A stretch of 64,000 bases of DNA from an uncultured Clostridium sp. (GCA_946487895.1 CAMLUO010000002.1:29999-93998); one strand, 5' to 3'; counted from the first letter of the stretch, positions 47,813 to 58,481 are shown. Notes: generated by a model not told the origin, from the letters alone. Made by a program: numbers and translations.

Positions 47813-49231
47813 TTATAACTCCTTTTTCAAGTTAATCATTTTGTTCACTAATAATGCATTTATTACTACTATTATAATCATTGAAGATGAATTAAAGAAT
47901 GTATACCCTGCAAAAAATGATATTGCAAATACAAATCCCGCTCCTAAAATTAGCATCATATATTCTTGATCTATCTTCTTTATATTTTTTATTCCTATAT
48001 ATAAACCATAAGCAAATATTAATAAAAATGGTACAAAATATAATGCAAAACCAATTAATCCAAAATTAAATAAAAATGCTGGTATTTCCATTTCCATTAC
48101 TAATTCCTTAAAATTATTTAAATATCCATTTCCAAATAAAATTGCTAATGGATCTTTTTGATTTTTCACTAATATTACATTATATATTAATTGCTGACTT
48201 CTTTGGTCGTTATTTGTTATTTGCATTCTATTACATGTATCATATAATTCTAATATACTTTTCTTTTCTGCATCACTCATATAACCTTCTTCTAATGTTC
48301 CATTAATTATTTTATTTCTTATTTCTAATATACTTCCTGTTACATGTGCTTCTGCATTTATATTTTCATCTATTATATTTCCTTCAATACTTTCTAAATG
48401 TTTTCTCCTTTGAAGAGTTGTAGAACCAACTGCCACAATTACAAGTATTACTGTACATACTCCAAAAACACATAAAGCAATTACCTTTTTATTTATCTTA
48501 GCTTTTGCAATCAACTTATATACAATCTCTACAATCATATATACGATCAAAGCTAAAATAAATCCATATAACCCAACTCTTGTCCCTAAAAATATTGTTA
48601 AAAATATTCCCAATAAAATTATAAGTGGTATTATAACTTTTCTATATTTTTTTATGCTTAATAACGCCATATATATAAATAATGATAAAATTAATATGGT
48701 CCCTATGCTATTACCTGATTCAAACCAACCTTTTTTTCCTATCCCTTCTATATATGTACTTGATGATGTATTTGTTAATATAGATATAAAGATAGAAATT
48801 ATATAAATATATATAGAGATTATTACGCTATTTTTCAATTTATCCGTATTTTTATCTTTAAATACATATATAAACAAAAATAAATTCAAAATCATGAAAG
48901 AATAATTTATTATATATTGTGCTTCATGTACTACATTGCTATAACTACTTCCCATTTTTAACTTTTCAAATATGTATAAATGTATTAAACCATATATTAA
49001 ATACATAATTCCTATGCCAATTGTATATATTTTGAATTTTTTATCTTTTTTAAAAAACAAATATATCATTACACCAATTGGAATTATTGGTCTTAAAAAA
49101 GTTGATGGTGAAATACTTGTCTCAAATGTATTTCTAAATACAAAACTTACTATATCTAAAATTGGACAAATTATTACTAATAAACACAAGAAATCCTCTA
49201 CTCTTATTTTTCTTTTTTCAATTACATTCAT
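47813..49231 (-). CDS. Wzy-like / O-antigen-ligase-type membrane protein
   Basis: 472 residues with about 10-12 membrane helices (for example LCLLVIICPILDIVSFVF, SIYIYIISIFISILT, IIPLIILLGIFLTIFLGTRV, VIALCVFGVCTVILVIVAVG). A large extracytoplasmic loop lies at about residues 265-370. GTRVGLYGFILALIV and GNGYLNNFKELVM fit polymerase/ligase proteins of polysaccharide loci. It probably polymerises or transfers lipid-linked repeat units. The family is recognised by topology more than sequence. The next gene's ATG follows its stop without a gap. A large palindromic insertion separates it from the upstream gene. Confidence 0.82.
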   Translation of the reverse strand: MNVIEKRKIRVEDFLCLLVIICPILDIVSFVFRNTFETSISPSTFLRPIIPIGVMIYLFFKKDKKFKIYTIGIGIMYLIYGLIHLYIFEKLKMGSSYSNVVHEAQYIINYSFMILNLFLFIYVFKDKNTDKLKNSVIISIYIYIISIFISILTNTSSSTYIEGIGKKGWFESGNSIGTILILSLFIYMALLSIKKYRKVIIPLIILLGIFLTIFLGTRVGLYGFILALIVYMIVEIVYKLIAKAKINKKVIALCVFGVCTVILVIVAVGSTTLQRRKHLESIEGNIIDENINAEAHVTGSILEIRNKIINGTLEEGYMSDAEKKSILELYDTCNRMQITNNDQRSQQLIYNVILVKNQKDPLAILFGNGYLNNFKELVMEMEIPAFLFNFGLIGFALYFVPFLLIFAYGLYIGIKNIKKIDQEYMMLILGAGFVFAISFFAGYTFFNSSSMIIIVVINALLVNKMINLKKEL

Positions 49232-49313
49232 CTTTTCATCCTTTTTCTATCAATTTTATTTTTCCTTATTTAAATTAATCTGTATTTATTCATCTTTACT
49301 ATTTCATATTTCT

Positions 49314-49489
49314 TTGCTAGAATATTATATTAAATAATTTTGCAGTACCGCGTAGCGACCAAACGAGCGAAAGCGAGTGCGATTGAAGCAACCTTCTTTA
49401 TACAAAACAGAAAATTTTTAATTTTTTGTTTACAATCAAAGGTTGCGACAACAAGGTACAAAAAATTATTTAATATAATATTCTAGCAA
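49314..49489. repeat. 176-base palindromic insertion (MITE-like) inside the glycan operon
   Basis: Terminal inverted repeats of about 34 bases with few mismatches, beginning TTGCTAGAATATTATATT on both ends and reaching GTAC. The interior contains a second inverted pair (AAGCAACCTT / AAGGTTGC) and a G+C-richer, CGAGCGAAAGCGAG stretch unlike the surroundings. No open frame. A clear target duplication is not visible. Confidence 0.8.
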
Positions 49490-49497
49490 TATTTAAT

Positions 49498-50454
49498 CTA
49501 TATTAGTCCCAAAATTGTACAATAAATTTTATAAGTTGTCTTATTTATTGTTTTTAGATATAAATCCTTTAAAGATTTATTCTTCTTCAACACAGGATTT
49601 TTCTTCCAATCTGGAAACTTAGTAGTTACATTTTTCCAAGTCTTATCCAATAATTGTTGTTGCAAATTCTCATCTGGTATTTTTACAATTCTAAGCAAAG
49701 AACTACAAAAGGCATATCTCACATAAACATATTCTAATTCATTTTTAAATTGGTCATAAATATCATTTTCTTTATAAAATTCTATTACATTTTCTAAAAC
49801 ATCAAAAATTTCTCCGTTTCTTTCATTTTGTACATTTGATATTGAGCCATCTCTTTGCACATAATGTATACATGGCTTTTTTAAAAATGATACCTTATCT
49901 AAAAATGGTACTAATTTATATGTAAATTCCACATCTTCATACCTTAATCCTTTTGGGAATTGTATTTTAGTTTTATCAAGTATCTCTTTTTTTATTAATT
50001 TATTCCATGCTACAACTCTAACCTTTTCAAGCATTTCATTTTTTCCTGAGTAAGTAACACCAGTATCAATTTTTTCCTTATCTGGATATTCCCAATAAAA
50101 GTCACATTCTACCATATCACTATCTTCTTTTTTAGCTAGTTCATACATTCTCTCATACATATCTTTTTCTACATAATCGTCTGAATCTAGAAAAGCAATA
50201 TATTCACCTCTTGCATATGGCAGCGCATAATTTCTTGCGTCTGAAAGCCCACCATTTTCTTTTTCAAGATATACTATTTTTTCAGGATATTTTTCTAAAA
50301 ATCTTTTCACAATTAGTATTGAATTATCTTTTGACCCATCATTTACTAATATTATTTCTATATCTTGTAATGTTTGATTTACTAATGTTTCTAAACATTT
50401 TTCTATATATCCTTCAACATTGTAAAATGGTACTATAATGCTTACTTTTGGCAT
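49498..50454 (-). CDS. GT2 family glycosyltransferase
   Basis: 318 residues from the preferred ATG at 50454 (MPKVSIIVPFYNVEGYIEKC), with GTGGAGATGATATAT before it; the frame opens five codons earlier. IILVNDGSKDNS and YIAFLDSDDYVEKDMYERM give the GT-A nucleotide and DxD motifs. The C-terminal part (LRYEDVEFTYKLVPFL, CIHYVQRDGSISN) matches the bacterial capsule GT2 group. It is related to the next upstream gene (50487-51437), suggesting duplication and a change of specificity. Confidence 0.94.
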   Translation of the reverse strand: MPKVSIIVPFYNVEGYIEKCLETLVNQTLQDIEIILVNDGSKDNSILIVKRFLEKYPEKIVYLEKENGGLSDARNYALPYARGEYIAFLDSDDYVEKDMYERMYELAKKEDSDMVECDFYWEYPDKEKIDTGVTYSGKNEMLEKVRVVAWNKLIKKEILDKTKIQFPKGLRYEDVEFTYKLVPFLDKVSFLKKPCIHYVQRDGSISNVQNERNGEIFDVLENVIEFYKENDIYDQFKNELEYVYVRYAFCSSLLRIVKIPDENLQQQLLDKTWKNVTTKFPDWKKNPVLKKNKSLKDLYLKTINKTTYKIYCTILGLI

Positions 50455-50486
50455 ATATATCATCTCCACTATTACATTTTTAAGTT

Positions 50487-51437
50487 TTACCTGATTTTCA
50501 AATATAATTTCACATTAAATCTTAATATAATTCTTTTAATTAGTTGTTTTAAATTATATGGTTTTATATTTTTATATAATTTTCTTATTTTTATTTGTTT
50601 TATATAACTTTGTAAGTCATTATCTTTCAAATCATTGGCTTTCAATATTACTGTATTGGTATAATATCTTTTTATCAAGTTCTGTGATTTTTCACTAATG
50701 TCATATTGCTTAATTTTTTCAATCATATTATCATAATGTCTTAACAAATCTTTTGATTTTTGTATTTCTTTATCATAATTAACTTCTCTTGTAATACTAC
50801 TATTTGATTGTACATAATAATAACCATATTCACTAGTTGATACAAAATTTTTAGCATTTAATATAATTAAAGAAGTTAGTCCAAAATCTTCATGAAAAGT
50901 CCCTTTTTCATATTTAAAATTATTGTCTCTAAAAAATTTTGTTTTATATAAGTATATACATGCTGGATCTAAAAACTTGTCACTCGTACATAATTTTTCA
51001 TAACCTTCTTCTCCTGTACATTTCTCAAATGTTGGACCATCTAATTTTTCTAATATATTTCCATTTTCATCTACTTTTTGCATTTTGAATTTTATTAAAT
51101 CAATGTCTTCATCCATATATTTTTCAAGATTACTATATAACTCTTCACTTATATAATCATCTGAATCTACAAATGAAATATATTTTCCTTGAACATATGG
51201 AATAGCAAAATTTCTGCTATCTGACAATCCTCCATTTTGTTTTCTTAAGTATTTTATCTTTAAATTTTGATTTTCAGCGATAAAATCTTTTATCTTAGCT
51301 TCTGAATTATCTGTTGAACCATCATTTATTACTATAATTTCTAAATCTTTCATGCGTTGGTTTGCTATTGATTTTAAACATTTTTTAACATATTTTTCAG
51401 TATTATATACTGGAACTATTACACTTATTTTTGGCAT
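50487..51437 (-). CDS. GT2 family glycosyltransferase
   Basis: 316 residues from ATG 51437 (MPKISVIVPVYNTEKYVKKC), with AAAGAGGTAAAA before it; the frame begins five codons earlier. IIVINDGSTDNS, KYISFVDSDDYISEELYSNL and FHEDFGLTSLIILNA are the usual motifs. It resembles the downstream GT2 over its whole length. The gap to the pyruvyltransferase-like gene upstream is only 16 bases, so cotranscription is very likely. Confidence 0.94.
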   Translation of the reverse strand: MPKISVIVPVYNTEKYVKKCLKSIANQRMKDLEIIVINDGSTDNSEAKIKDFIAENQNLKIKYLRKQNGGLSDSRNFAIPYVQGKYISFVDSDDYISEELYSNLEKYMDEDIDLIKFKMQKVDENGNILEKLDGPTFEKCTGEEGYEKLCTSDKFLDPACIYLYKTKFFRDNNFKYEKGTFHEDFGLTSLIILNAKNFVSTSEYGYYYVQSNSSITREVNYDKEIQKSKDLLRHYDNMIEKIKQYDISEKSQNLIKRYYTNTVILKANDLKDNDLQSYIKQIKIRKLYKNIKPYNLKQLIKRIILRFNVKLYLKIR

Positions 51438-51453
51438 TTTTACCTCTTTCAAA

Positions 51454-52686
51454 CTATTTTTTACCTTTTATTTTTTCTCTTAATTTCCACCATTTTGAAT
51501 TTTTTATTGCTTCATTTTCTGCTTTATATTTTTCCATCTTTTTTACCACTTCTTCAAATTCTTTTTTGTAGTATTGTATTTTCTCTTTCTTTTCGTTTAT
51601 TTCCTCTTTATCCTTTCTTAATTCTTCTTTTATTTCTATCTCTCTATTCTTCATATATTGATTTATTTTTTCTACTTCTTTTTTTCTTTCTTGTTTTTCA
51701 TTTTCAAATCTTTTATAAGACTCTACTGTTGCGCTTTTCAACCAATTAGACTTACCTATAACATATTTTTTATAATCTTTAATACTTATATCATCAACAT
51801 ATTCTTCATTACTTTCTTCACACTCTTTTACAAAATTTTCACATCTTTTTATCAAATTTTTACGTAAATCTTTCCATTCATCACTATGTGTTGGTATATT
51901 TCTATAATCATATTTTACTTTTCCACTTATAAAGTCTTCTTCACTACAAGATTCAATATATTTGGTATAATCACCAAATCTATCATTTCTATAATCTTCA
52001 TTTAATAAAATAACAGATGTCCCCAAAGCTAAACATGGTAAAGCACAATGCAATCTATATGATATTACTGCTCTTGCTCCTTGATATAACTTCAACAAAT
52101 CTTCAACATTTTTCATTCTTTCTTCCCATGAAAGTTTGTAGTAATCTTCTGGCACAGTATGTGTTACAACTTTTACTTCCATATCAGTAGTTTTCCTAAT
52201 TTGCTCGACAACTTTATCACTAACATCAACAGCACAAATATAATCTTGCTTTTCTATACCTTCAAATGGTTCTAATGTTAATGTCATACATCCAGTATAT
52301 TCAGTTTTAATACCTTTACTATTTAATAATTTAACTGTATGACTATCTCTACACCCTATTGGCTCAATACTTTTTAAATACTCTAACCCATAGCCTTGCA
52401 AATGATATGCTCTATCTGTGGTATCCCAAAACCAATCTTTATACGTAAAATGCATCGAAATTGGTAAAGGTTTTACATATGGTGAAAATGGCCAATTTAA
52501 TGTGTATTGCAAAAACCAACCATTTATTATTGTAGCTACTTTTTCTTCGGTATTAGGAACAAATTCATCCATATGATTTCTATCTATATAATAATCCACT
52601 CTTGGTAAAAATCGTTGAGTTACATATGATTGTATATCATCACCTATATTTCTAGTATCATATTCTATCATTAAACCAAATTTCAT
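51454..52686 (-). CDS. Polysaccharide pyruvyl transferase family protein with C-terminal coiled coil
   Basis: 410 residues. The N-terminal 300 residues are a GT-B-like pyruvyl transferase domain: MIEYDTRNIGDDIQSYVTQ, EPIGCRDSHTVKLLNSKGI, YTGCMTLTLEPF and SYRLHCALPCLALG, the family hallmark. This is followed by a long charged coiled coil (about 320-395, EEINEKKEKIQYYKKEFEEV) ending KNSKWWKLREKIKGKK, a tail seen in some glycosyltransferases for membrane or partner binding. The family adds ketal pyruvate from PEP to sugars, giving the glycan a negative charge, which S-layer-type anchoring modules often recognise; that link is inference. Confidence 0.85.
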   Translation of the reverse strand: MKFGLMIEYDTRNIGDDIQSYVTQRFLPRVDYYIDRNHMDEFVPNTEEKVATIINGWFLQYTLNWPFSPYVKPLPISMHFTYKDWFWDTTDRAYHLQGYGLEYLKSIEPIGCRDSHTVKLLNSKGIKTEYTGCMTLTLEPFEGIEKQDYICAVDVSDKVVEQIRKTTDMEVKVVTHTVPEDYYKLSWEERMKNVEDLLKLYQGARAVISYRLHCALPCLALGTSVILLNEDYRNDRFGDYTKYIESCSEEDFISGKVKYDYRNIPTHSDEWKDLRKNLIKRCENFVKECEESNEEYVDDISIKDYKKYVIGKSNWLKSATVESYKRFENEKQERKKEVEKINQYMKNREIEIKEELRKDKEEINEKKEKIQYYKKEFEEVVKKMEKYKAENEAIKNSKWWKLREKIKGKK

Positions 52687-52703
52687 ATCAATTCTCCCAT
52701 TTT

Positions 52704-54278
52704 TTATTTATCAATTTTCATTTCATGATATTCTTTTTCAGTATTTACATTCCATATATTAGATTTATTTTTTATACCTGCTCTAATATTTTTAGCCGTC
52801 TCCATTGCTGTAACCATAGAATGATCCATGTTGTTATAACGATGTTGTCCATTTCTTCCTATGCAATATAAATTATCAATTTGATTTATATAATCAATTA
52901 ATTTATCAATATCTTTATATGAATCAAAATATGCTGGATATGCTTTTTTAATTCTCTCACAATGTGAATCTTCAACTTTGTCTTTATTAATTATATTAAT
53001 TGTTGCTAATTCATCAATTGCAAAATTAATAAACTCTTCATCAGTCATGTTCCAATATTTATCACCCTCATCACAAGTATACTCTAGTCCTATCCACACT
53101 TTATGTTCTGCATCTTTTACTAAATATGGTGACCAGTTATTAAATATTTGTATACGACACATTTTTACTTGTGGCTCTTGTACATAAATCCAACAATCTG
53201 GAACAATATTTCCTAATGTCTTTATATCTGTTTTGTTCTCTAGATTTAGCTTATCTACTAATAGTCCAACTGTTATAAAATCACGGAAAGGTAAGTTTTT
53301 AGCAATTTCTTTGATATTATCAGGTACATCAATTCCTGAAAATCCTGCTATTAAATCATTCATAGGCATACTTGAAACAAATATATCTCCTTCAATTGTC
53401 TCTACTTTTCCATCAACTTCACATTCTACTGATACTATTTTTCCATCTTTAAAATTTAATTTCTTTACACAATATCCTTTTTTAATTTCAGCACCTTGCC
53501 CTGAAACCTTATTTGCTAATGTTTCCCATAATTGTCCCGGTCCGTATTTAGGATACCAAAATTCTTCTATTAAAGATGTTTCTGTATTTTCTTTATTTTT
53601 GCTACCAAATGCTTTATGAAACATATCTTTTATAACTGCTGTTATAGATATTTCTTTTACACGTTGTGCTCCCCAATCAGCCGATATTTCACTTGGATTT
53701 CTTCCCCAAACTTTTTCAGTATACTTTTCAAAAAACATACTATATAAAACTTTCCCAAAACGATTTATATAGAAATTTTCTAATGACGTCTCTGGTTTTT
53801 TCACAAATATAGATTCTAAATAGCTAAACCCTGCTTTTAATGTTCTTCCGAATCCCATATTTTTAAATGTTTCCAGCCTCATACTAATTGGGTAATCAAA
53901 GAATTTTTTTAAGTAATAAATTCTTGAAACTCTATGTCTAACAAGCATTACATTATCTTCTTTTTCTGGGTCTGGTCCACCTTCTACTAATGTTTTTTCT
54001 CTTCCTAATTTTTTGTCATCAAATGAATTTTTGCCTTGAACTGGCATCAGCTCACTCCAAAATTTCATTACTCTATCATCTTTAGAAAAAAATCTATGTC
54101 CGCCAATGTCCATACGATTTCCTTTATATTTTACAGTTTTAGATATTCCACCAATATCTTGTGATTCCTCTAAAATTTTAACATTATATTTTTCATTTCC
54201 TTTTTCTTTTAATAATTCATATGCCATTGTAAGCCCTGCAGGACCCGCTCCTATAATAATTACATTTTTCTTTTTCAT
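52704..54278 (-). CDS. FAD-dependent oxidoreductase (UDP-galactopyranose-mutase / protoporphyrinogen-oxidase-like)
   Basis: 524 residues. The FAD-binding start is [20 protein letters not shown], then [28 protein letters not shown], the substrate-facing loop of this family. [14 protein letters not shown] and the C-terminal [20 protein letters not shown] follow. Family members in glycan loci act as flavin-dependent sugar mutases or oxidases. The GGHRFFSK and NxDHSM motifs favour the UDP-galactopyranose-mutase-like side branch, but the true substrate is unknown. ATG at 54278. It is spaced 17 bases from both neighbours, as all operon members are. Confidence 0.85.
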   Translation of the reverse strand: MKKKNVIIIGAGPAGLTMAYELLKEKGNEKYNVKILEESQDIGGISKTVKYKGNRMDIGGHRFFSKDDRVMKFWSELMPVQGKNSFDDKKLGREKTLVEGGPDPEKEDNVMLVRHRVSRIYYLKKFFDYPISMRLETFKNMGFGRTLKAGFSYLESIFVKKPETSLENFYINRFGKVLYSMFFEKYTEKVWGRNPSEISADWGAQRVKEISITAVIKDMFHKAFGSKNKENTETSLIEEFWYPKYGPGQLWETLANKVSGQGAEIKKGYCVKKLNFKDGKIVSVECEVDGKVETIEGDIFVSSMPMNDLIAGFSGIDVPDNIKEIAKNLPFRDFITVGLLVDKLNLENKTDIKTLGNIVPDCWIYVQEPQVKMCRIQIFNNWSPYLVKDAEHKVWIGLEYTCDEGDKYWNMTDEEFINFAIDELATINIINKDKVEDSHCERIKKAYPAYFDSYKDIDKLIDYINQIDNLYCIGRNGQHRYNNMDHSMVTAMETAKNIRAGIKNKSNIWNVNTEKEYHEMKIDK

Positions 54279-54295
54279 TCTTTTTCCCTGTTCAT

Positions 54296-55441
54296 TTATA
54301 ATTTAACAAATTCATTCACCCAATTATTGCACTTTGTATCAAAATCTTTTTTCCATTCTCTATATAATTTCATAATTTCATCTTTATGCTCTATACAATT
54401 TATAATTCTATCTTTCAAATATTCTGGATCATCTTCTTTTGTTAAAATAACATATTTCCCAAGTTTTGTTCCCACAAAATAATCATTATTATTTCCAATC
54501 AAGCATGGTACTCCCATTTCAAAACTTTCTAACGGAAACATTGGTGCATTTTCAGTAAATGTTGGATATATATTTACCTCATTTTGTTGAATTCTTTTTA
54601 GTAATTCTTCTGTTGGAATATAGTCATTTATACTTGTAGTTTCTAATTGCAACATCTCTGTGAATTTTTTAGCACCTTCATTTATTGGTACTACATCTGC
54701 AATTGCATTTTGCACTAATTTTATTGCACTTAATGATGTATATATATTTTTCAATTCTCTTGTATCTGCATTATATATTCCAATTTTTCTTTTATCACTT
54801 GATACTTTTTTTATTCTTTCAATATTTTCTAGATGTACATTGTTTTGTAAATAATAACTTTTAAATCCTACTTTTTTGTAGAATTCATACATTATACTTC
54901 TAACAAATCCAAAACTATCAATTTTATTTTCTTTATATAAATTCATTACTTCCTTATTTAAATTCCAAGTAAAATCTGAAAAATATTCATAACAATTTCC
55001 ATGCCATATTACTTTAATAATTATATTTTCATTTTTATCCTTTATTTTCTTAATCGTTTCTGTCCAACCATCACAAATCTGGCTAAATATAACAGATTTT
55101 ATATTATTTTCTATAATTGCATTTCCTAATTTATCAATGTCTTTTTTACTATATACATGTTCTAATGGCACAATATTTTCAAATAACCCCTTTGTTGAAT
55201 TAGCAACTCCAAGCCATGTTGGATTATAAAACACTATATAATCTTTATCTTTATACTGCTTAATTTTTTCAATTGCTTTTTCTACTTGTTCAGAATAGTG
55301 CTTTTGTTCTTCTTTTATTTTTTTGTTATTAGTTATTTTATATTTAATTGTACTTAATACATGATATATTTTTCTAATAATTCTATATAAAAAGCCATCT
55401 TTTTTTACAAATCTTTTTATTAGATTTTTTAACTTCTGCAT
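54296..55441 (-). CDS. Putative GT-B glycosyltransferase
   Basis: 381 residues. A basic N-terminus ([20 protein letters not shown]) suits membrane association. The N-terminal Rossmann half has [20 protein letters not shown] and [13 protein letters not shown]. The C-terminal half has [40 protein letters not shown]-type text ([13 protein letters not shown]) and [13 protein letters not shown], the usual Glu/Gly donor-site pattern of GT4. It is related to the next gene upstream (55459-56439): both carry a TxF-TE..P/H segment and G-[VI]-PC[LI]IGN. Donor unknown. Confidence 0.75.
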   Translation of the reverse strand: MQKLKNLIKRFVKKDGFLYRIIRKIYHVLSTIKYKITNNKKIKEEQKHYSEQVEKAIEKIKQYKDKDYIVFYNPTWLGVANSTKGLFENIVPLEHVYSKKDIDKLGNAIIENNIKSVIFSQICDGWTETIKKIKDKNENIIIKVIWHGNCYEYFSDFTWNLNKEVMNLYKENKIDSFGFVRSIMYEFYKKVGFKSYYLQNNVHLENIERIKKVSSDKRKIGIYNADTRELKNIYTSLSAIKLVQNAIADVVPINEGAKKFTEMLQLETTSINDYIPTEELLKRIQQNEVNIYPTFTENAPMFPLESFEMGVPCLIGNNNDYFVGTKLGKYVILTKEDDPEYLKDRIINCIEHKDEIMKLYREWKKDFDTKCNNWVNEFVKL

Positions 55442-55458
55442 ACAACCCTCCGTTTTTT

Positions 55459-56439
55459 CTATTTTTCTAAAAACTTTTCTATGCTTTTACTTGCCAATTT
55501 ATTATATTCTTTTTTCCAGTTTCTATATAATTCCATTATTTGTTCCTTATTATCTATACAATCCTTTACCATTTTTGAATTAATAATGCTATTATCTTCT
55601 GCAAGTGTCACAAGATATTGTTTTAATTCTTTATCTTCTTCTTTTTCAAATAAATCTGCTGTATTACCTATAATACATGGAATTCCCTGTTCCATACTAA
55701 TCCAAAAAACTGTATGAAAATACTCTGTAAACGATGTTGCAACATTAATGTCATTTTTAACCACTTTTTCTTGTACATGTTTTGCATCAATTGTTTCTAT
55801 CTTATCAGATGTAGCTTTTATATCCATAGTGTTCACAAAATCGTCCATTCTTTCATCTATTTCATTATAATTTAAATTTGAATTTTCTATATATTTAGGT
55901 ATACACAATTGATTAAAAATATTTTTGTCCCAAGTATAATTTAAAGGATATATTCCTATATCTATCACATCATTAGTTTCTTTTATTTTTAACTTTTTAT
56001 CATCTTCCAAAATATAATTTTCTCTTAAAAATGAACACTTATATCCCAAAGTTTTATATACCTCATATTGTCCTTTTCTTAAAAAAGCTATATTATCTAT
56101 TATATTATCTTTTGATAACTCTAGTAAATTGAAGAAATTTTGCCTTTCATAATCATAATATAATAGACTATCTAATGTATTACAAATCACTTTAATTTTT
56201 AACTCAGGATACTTTTGCTTTAAATCTTTTATTAACTTGTCCCATCCAATTTCTAAGCCTGAAAATATAATTTGCTTTATCCCTTTTTCAACTAGTTCAT
56301 CAATTGTTTTCATATTTTTATTATAATCAAAGTCTGTCCAACCTAAGTTTATTTGCTGATTATTTGAAAACATATTTTTAATACAAATATTATCTTCTGG
56401 TTTTTTATCTCCATATAATAAGACATATTCTTCTTGCAT
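55459..56439 (-). CDS. Putative glycosyltransferase, paralogue of the downstream gene
   Basis: 326 residues. The C-terminal half has DIGIYPLNYTWDKNIFNQLC, NVATSFTEYFHTVFWISMEQ and GIPCIIGNTADLF, paralleling the downstream gene. The N-terminal half is shorter and lacks the basic start. ATG at 56439 has AAGGAATGTATACTGA upstream. The likely ancestral duplication left the two side by side. Alternatively it is a non-catalytic partner, since the N-terminal acceptor half is poorly conserved. Confidence 0.7.
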   Translation of the reverse strand: MQEEYVLLYGDKKPEDNICIKNMFSNNQQINLGWTDFDYNKNMKTIDELVEKGIKQIIFSGLEIGWDKLIKDLKQKYPELKIKVICNTLDSLLYYDYERQNFFNLLELSKDNIIDNIAFLRKGQYEVYKTLGYKCSFLRENYILEDDKKLKIKETNDVIDIGIYPLNYTWDKNIFNQLCIPKYIENSNLNYNEIDERMDDFVNTMDIKATSDKIETIDAKHVQEKVVKNDINVATSFTEYFHTVFWISMEQGIPCIIGNTADLFEKEEDKELKQYLVTLAEDNSIINSKMVKDCIDNKEQIMELYRNWKKEYNKLASKSIEKFLEK

Positions 56440-56457
56440 TCAGTATACATTCCTTTC

Positions 56458-58380
56458 TTATTCTTTTCCAAGCACTTTTCTTGCTAATGATTTAGCTCCT
56501 GTTAATGCATTCATATATTCTATATCATTATGAATTATAAATGCTTCTTTCCACATTTCTTTTCTTAGCAAATCTCTACATTTAAATATATTCAATTTTT
56601 GCATTGTTGATAATTTATCATCTTTTTCCACATATATAGCTGTTCCAAATGTATCATTAAATACCATACTATAATATGCTTCTACTAATTCTTTGCTTGG
56701 ATTTGTTTTTGTTTTTCTAATTAAATCATATACATATCCTTTTGTTTCAACTGCTTCATAAGAATGATATTTCATATATTCATTAATTATCTTTGCAGCT
56801 TCAAACATTCCATCTTGTAATGGTTTTATATATTCTTTTACTATGTCTGTTTCTTCTGATTTTGCTTTCCTTATAGCTTCTCCTTGTTTGTATTCTACGA
56901 CACTACCTGTTCCTGGATTATAAATCCACTCAAGTAAAGTTATCATACACGCTACTTCATTATTTCTAATATCTTTATCATCTATATAACTTAATTTATA
57001 TGTGTTTTTTGGTTGTAAATTATAATAATCATATAACGTTAAATAATATCCACCTATTTTCTTATTTGTAAATATATGTGCCAAATTATCTTGAATAGTT
57101 CCTCTCCATCCAATATCTACCATAAACATAGGTTCTTCATTATTTGTTATTCCTTTTTTCTTTTCAAAATATTCTAATAATTCACTTCTTTTTCTATCTA
57201 ATTCTACTTGAATTTTGTCTGTAAATTCTTTATCAGCACATAAATTTTGTACCCTTAAATCAAACCATGGATCAATTATATTTTCTTCTGGAACCAAATC
57301 ATACTTACCCAAATATTGTTTATATGGCTCAATATCTATTGCTAACGTTTTAAACAAAGCTTTCATACTTTGTACTCTATATTGTGACCATAAGCGTAAT
57401 AATTCCATAATAGAAAATTCGTTTAATGATGCTGAAAATGTTGCCATTCTACTTACTTCTATAATGTCACTATTTGGTAACTTGACTCCAAATGGGTTAT
57501 TTTCTTTTATTAATTCGTGTATTTTTATAAAAGTTTCTCCTTCTCTTGTTGCGTAATACACTTTATCAATACCATTTTTTATTGCATATTCAACTATACT
57601 ATATCCATAGAAATATAATAATGGTGCTAAATCAACTCCACTATTAAATAATTTATCATATTTAGTCTTTTCTTCTTTTTTTATACATGATAAATCGAAG
57701 TTAAATTTTCTTCCCTTTTCAGGAACAAAAACAAACTCTGTCTTAGTAGTTTTTATTGTTTCTATACCTAAACTATTTGCCATTTCAATATCTGAATATT
57801 GATTATCTCCAACATGTATATGTTCTTCTGGTTTTATACTTAACTCTTCTTCAGCTTTTTTATATAAATTTCCGCTTCTTTTATTTAATAGATAATCTGC
57901 TGAACTATATATTTTTTCTATTTTTACAGGTATTTGCAAATAATCCAATAATTCCTTTAAACTCTCTGCTCCCATATAAAAATCAGAAATACAATACATT
58001 TTTAAATCCTTATATTTTTCAAAGATAGGAACAATTTCAGGATTTATAAAAATAACCCTTTTTTCTTGTTCTATTTCTTCTTTTAATAATTCTTCTGAAA
58101 TATCTGCTATTTCTTCTTTAAAAATCTCTTTTTGTAAAATTTTAAAAACGTCTAAAATCCTACATTCATCATCATGTCCATCATCTTTATTTCTTTTACA
58201 TTCTTCAGCCTCTATTTCATCTCTTTTTTTCAATATTTCATAAATGTTGTTATATTTGTCTTTTAATTTATTTTCATACTTTAAGACTATATATCTTGCT
58301 GTTGCTAATTTTACCTCTTCTGGGTGACATTTTCTTTTTATTATTGTATCCCAAATATCAAAACTAATTATTTTTGCCAT
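56458..58380 (-). CDS. HAD-superfamily protein of polysaccharide loci
   Basis: 640 residues. The N-terminal ~220 residues are a HAD phosphatase-like domain. The nucleophile motif is SFDIWDTIIKRK (Asp8, where the second acidic position is Trp-Asp), the motif II Ser is in CISDFYMGAESL and motif IV is HIHVGDNQYSDIEMA. The large C-terminal part (VYYATREGETFIKIHELIKE, MVDIGWRGTIQDNLAHIF) is found in the same protein type in capsule clusters. It may be a sugar-phosphate phosphatase or glycan-linked transferase. It is the first gene of the operon, with AAAGGATG before ATG 58380 and a promoter at 58453-58481. Confidence 0.83.
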   Translation of the reverse strand: MAKIISFDIWDTIIKRKCHPEEVKLATARYIVLKYENKLKDKYNNIYEILKKRDEIEAEECKRNKDDGHDDECRILDVFKILQKEIFKEEIADISEELLKEEIEQEKRVIFINPEIVPIFEKYKDLKMYCISDFYMGAESLKELLDYLQIPVKIEKIYSSADYLLNKRSGNLYKKAEEELSIKPEEHIHVGDNQYSDIEMANSLGIETIKTTKTEFVFVPEKGRKFNFDLSCIKKEEKTKYDKLFNSGVDLAPLLYFYGYSIVEYAIKNGIDKVYYATREGETFIKIHELIKENNPFGVKLPNSDIIEVSRMATFSASLNEFSIMELLRLWSQYRVQSMKALFKTLAIDIEPYKQYLGKYDLVPEENIIDPWFDLRVQNLCADKEFTDKIQVELDRKRSELLEYFEKKKGITNNEEPMFMVDIGWRGTIQDNLAHIFTNKKIGGYYLTLYDYYNLQPKNTYKLSYIDDKDIRNNEVACMITLLEWIYNPGTGSVVEYKQGEAIRKAKSEETDIVKEYIKPLQDGMFEAAKIINEYMKYHSYEAVETKGYVYDLIRKTKTNPSKELVEAYYSMVFNDTFGTAIYVEKDDKLSTMQKLNIFKCRDLLRKEMWKEAFIIHNDIEYMNALTGAKSLARKVLGKE

Positions 58381-58452
58381 TTTGTTTACATCCTTTCTTT
58401 CTATCCCCTAGTTTGTTTTCTTATACTAAATTTTTCTTCACTTTCAGGTTTG

Positions 58453-58481
58453 ATTTTATCATTTATTTCTTCCATTATCAA
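58453..58481 (-). promoter_or_regulatory. Promoter of the glycan-synthesis operon
   Basis: Minus strand TTGATA (58481-58476), 17 bases, TAAAAT (58458-58453), about 70 bases before the first ATG. The rest of the 238-base gap is A+T-rich and holds one hairpin (58574-58612). Confidence 0.5.

Noticed and set aside
49344-49356. GTACCGCG resembling part of a T-box antiterminator
   Set aside because: Only eight bases match and no T-box stem I, specifier or following synthetase gene is present; it belongs to the palindromic insertion.
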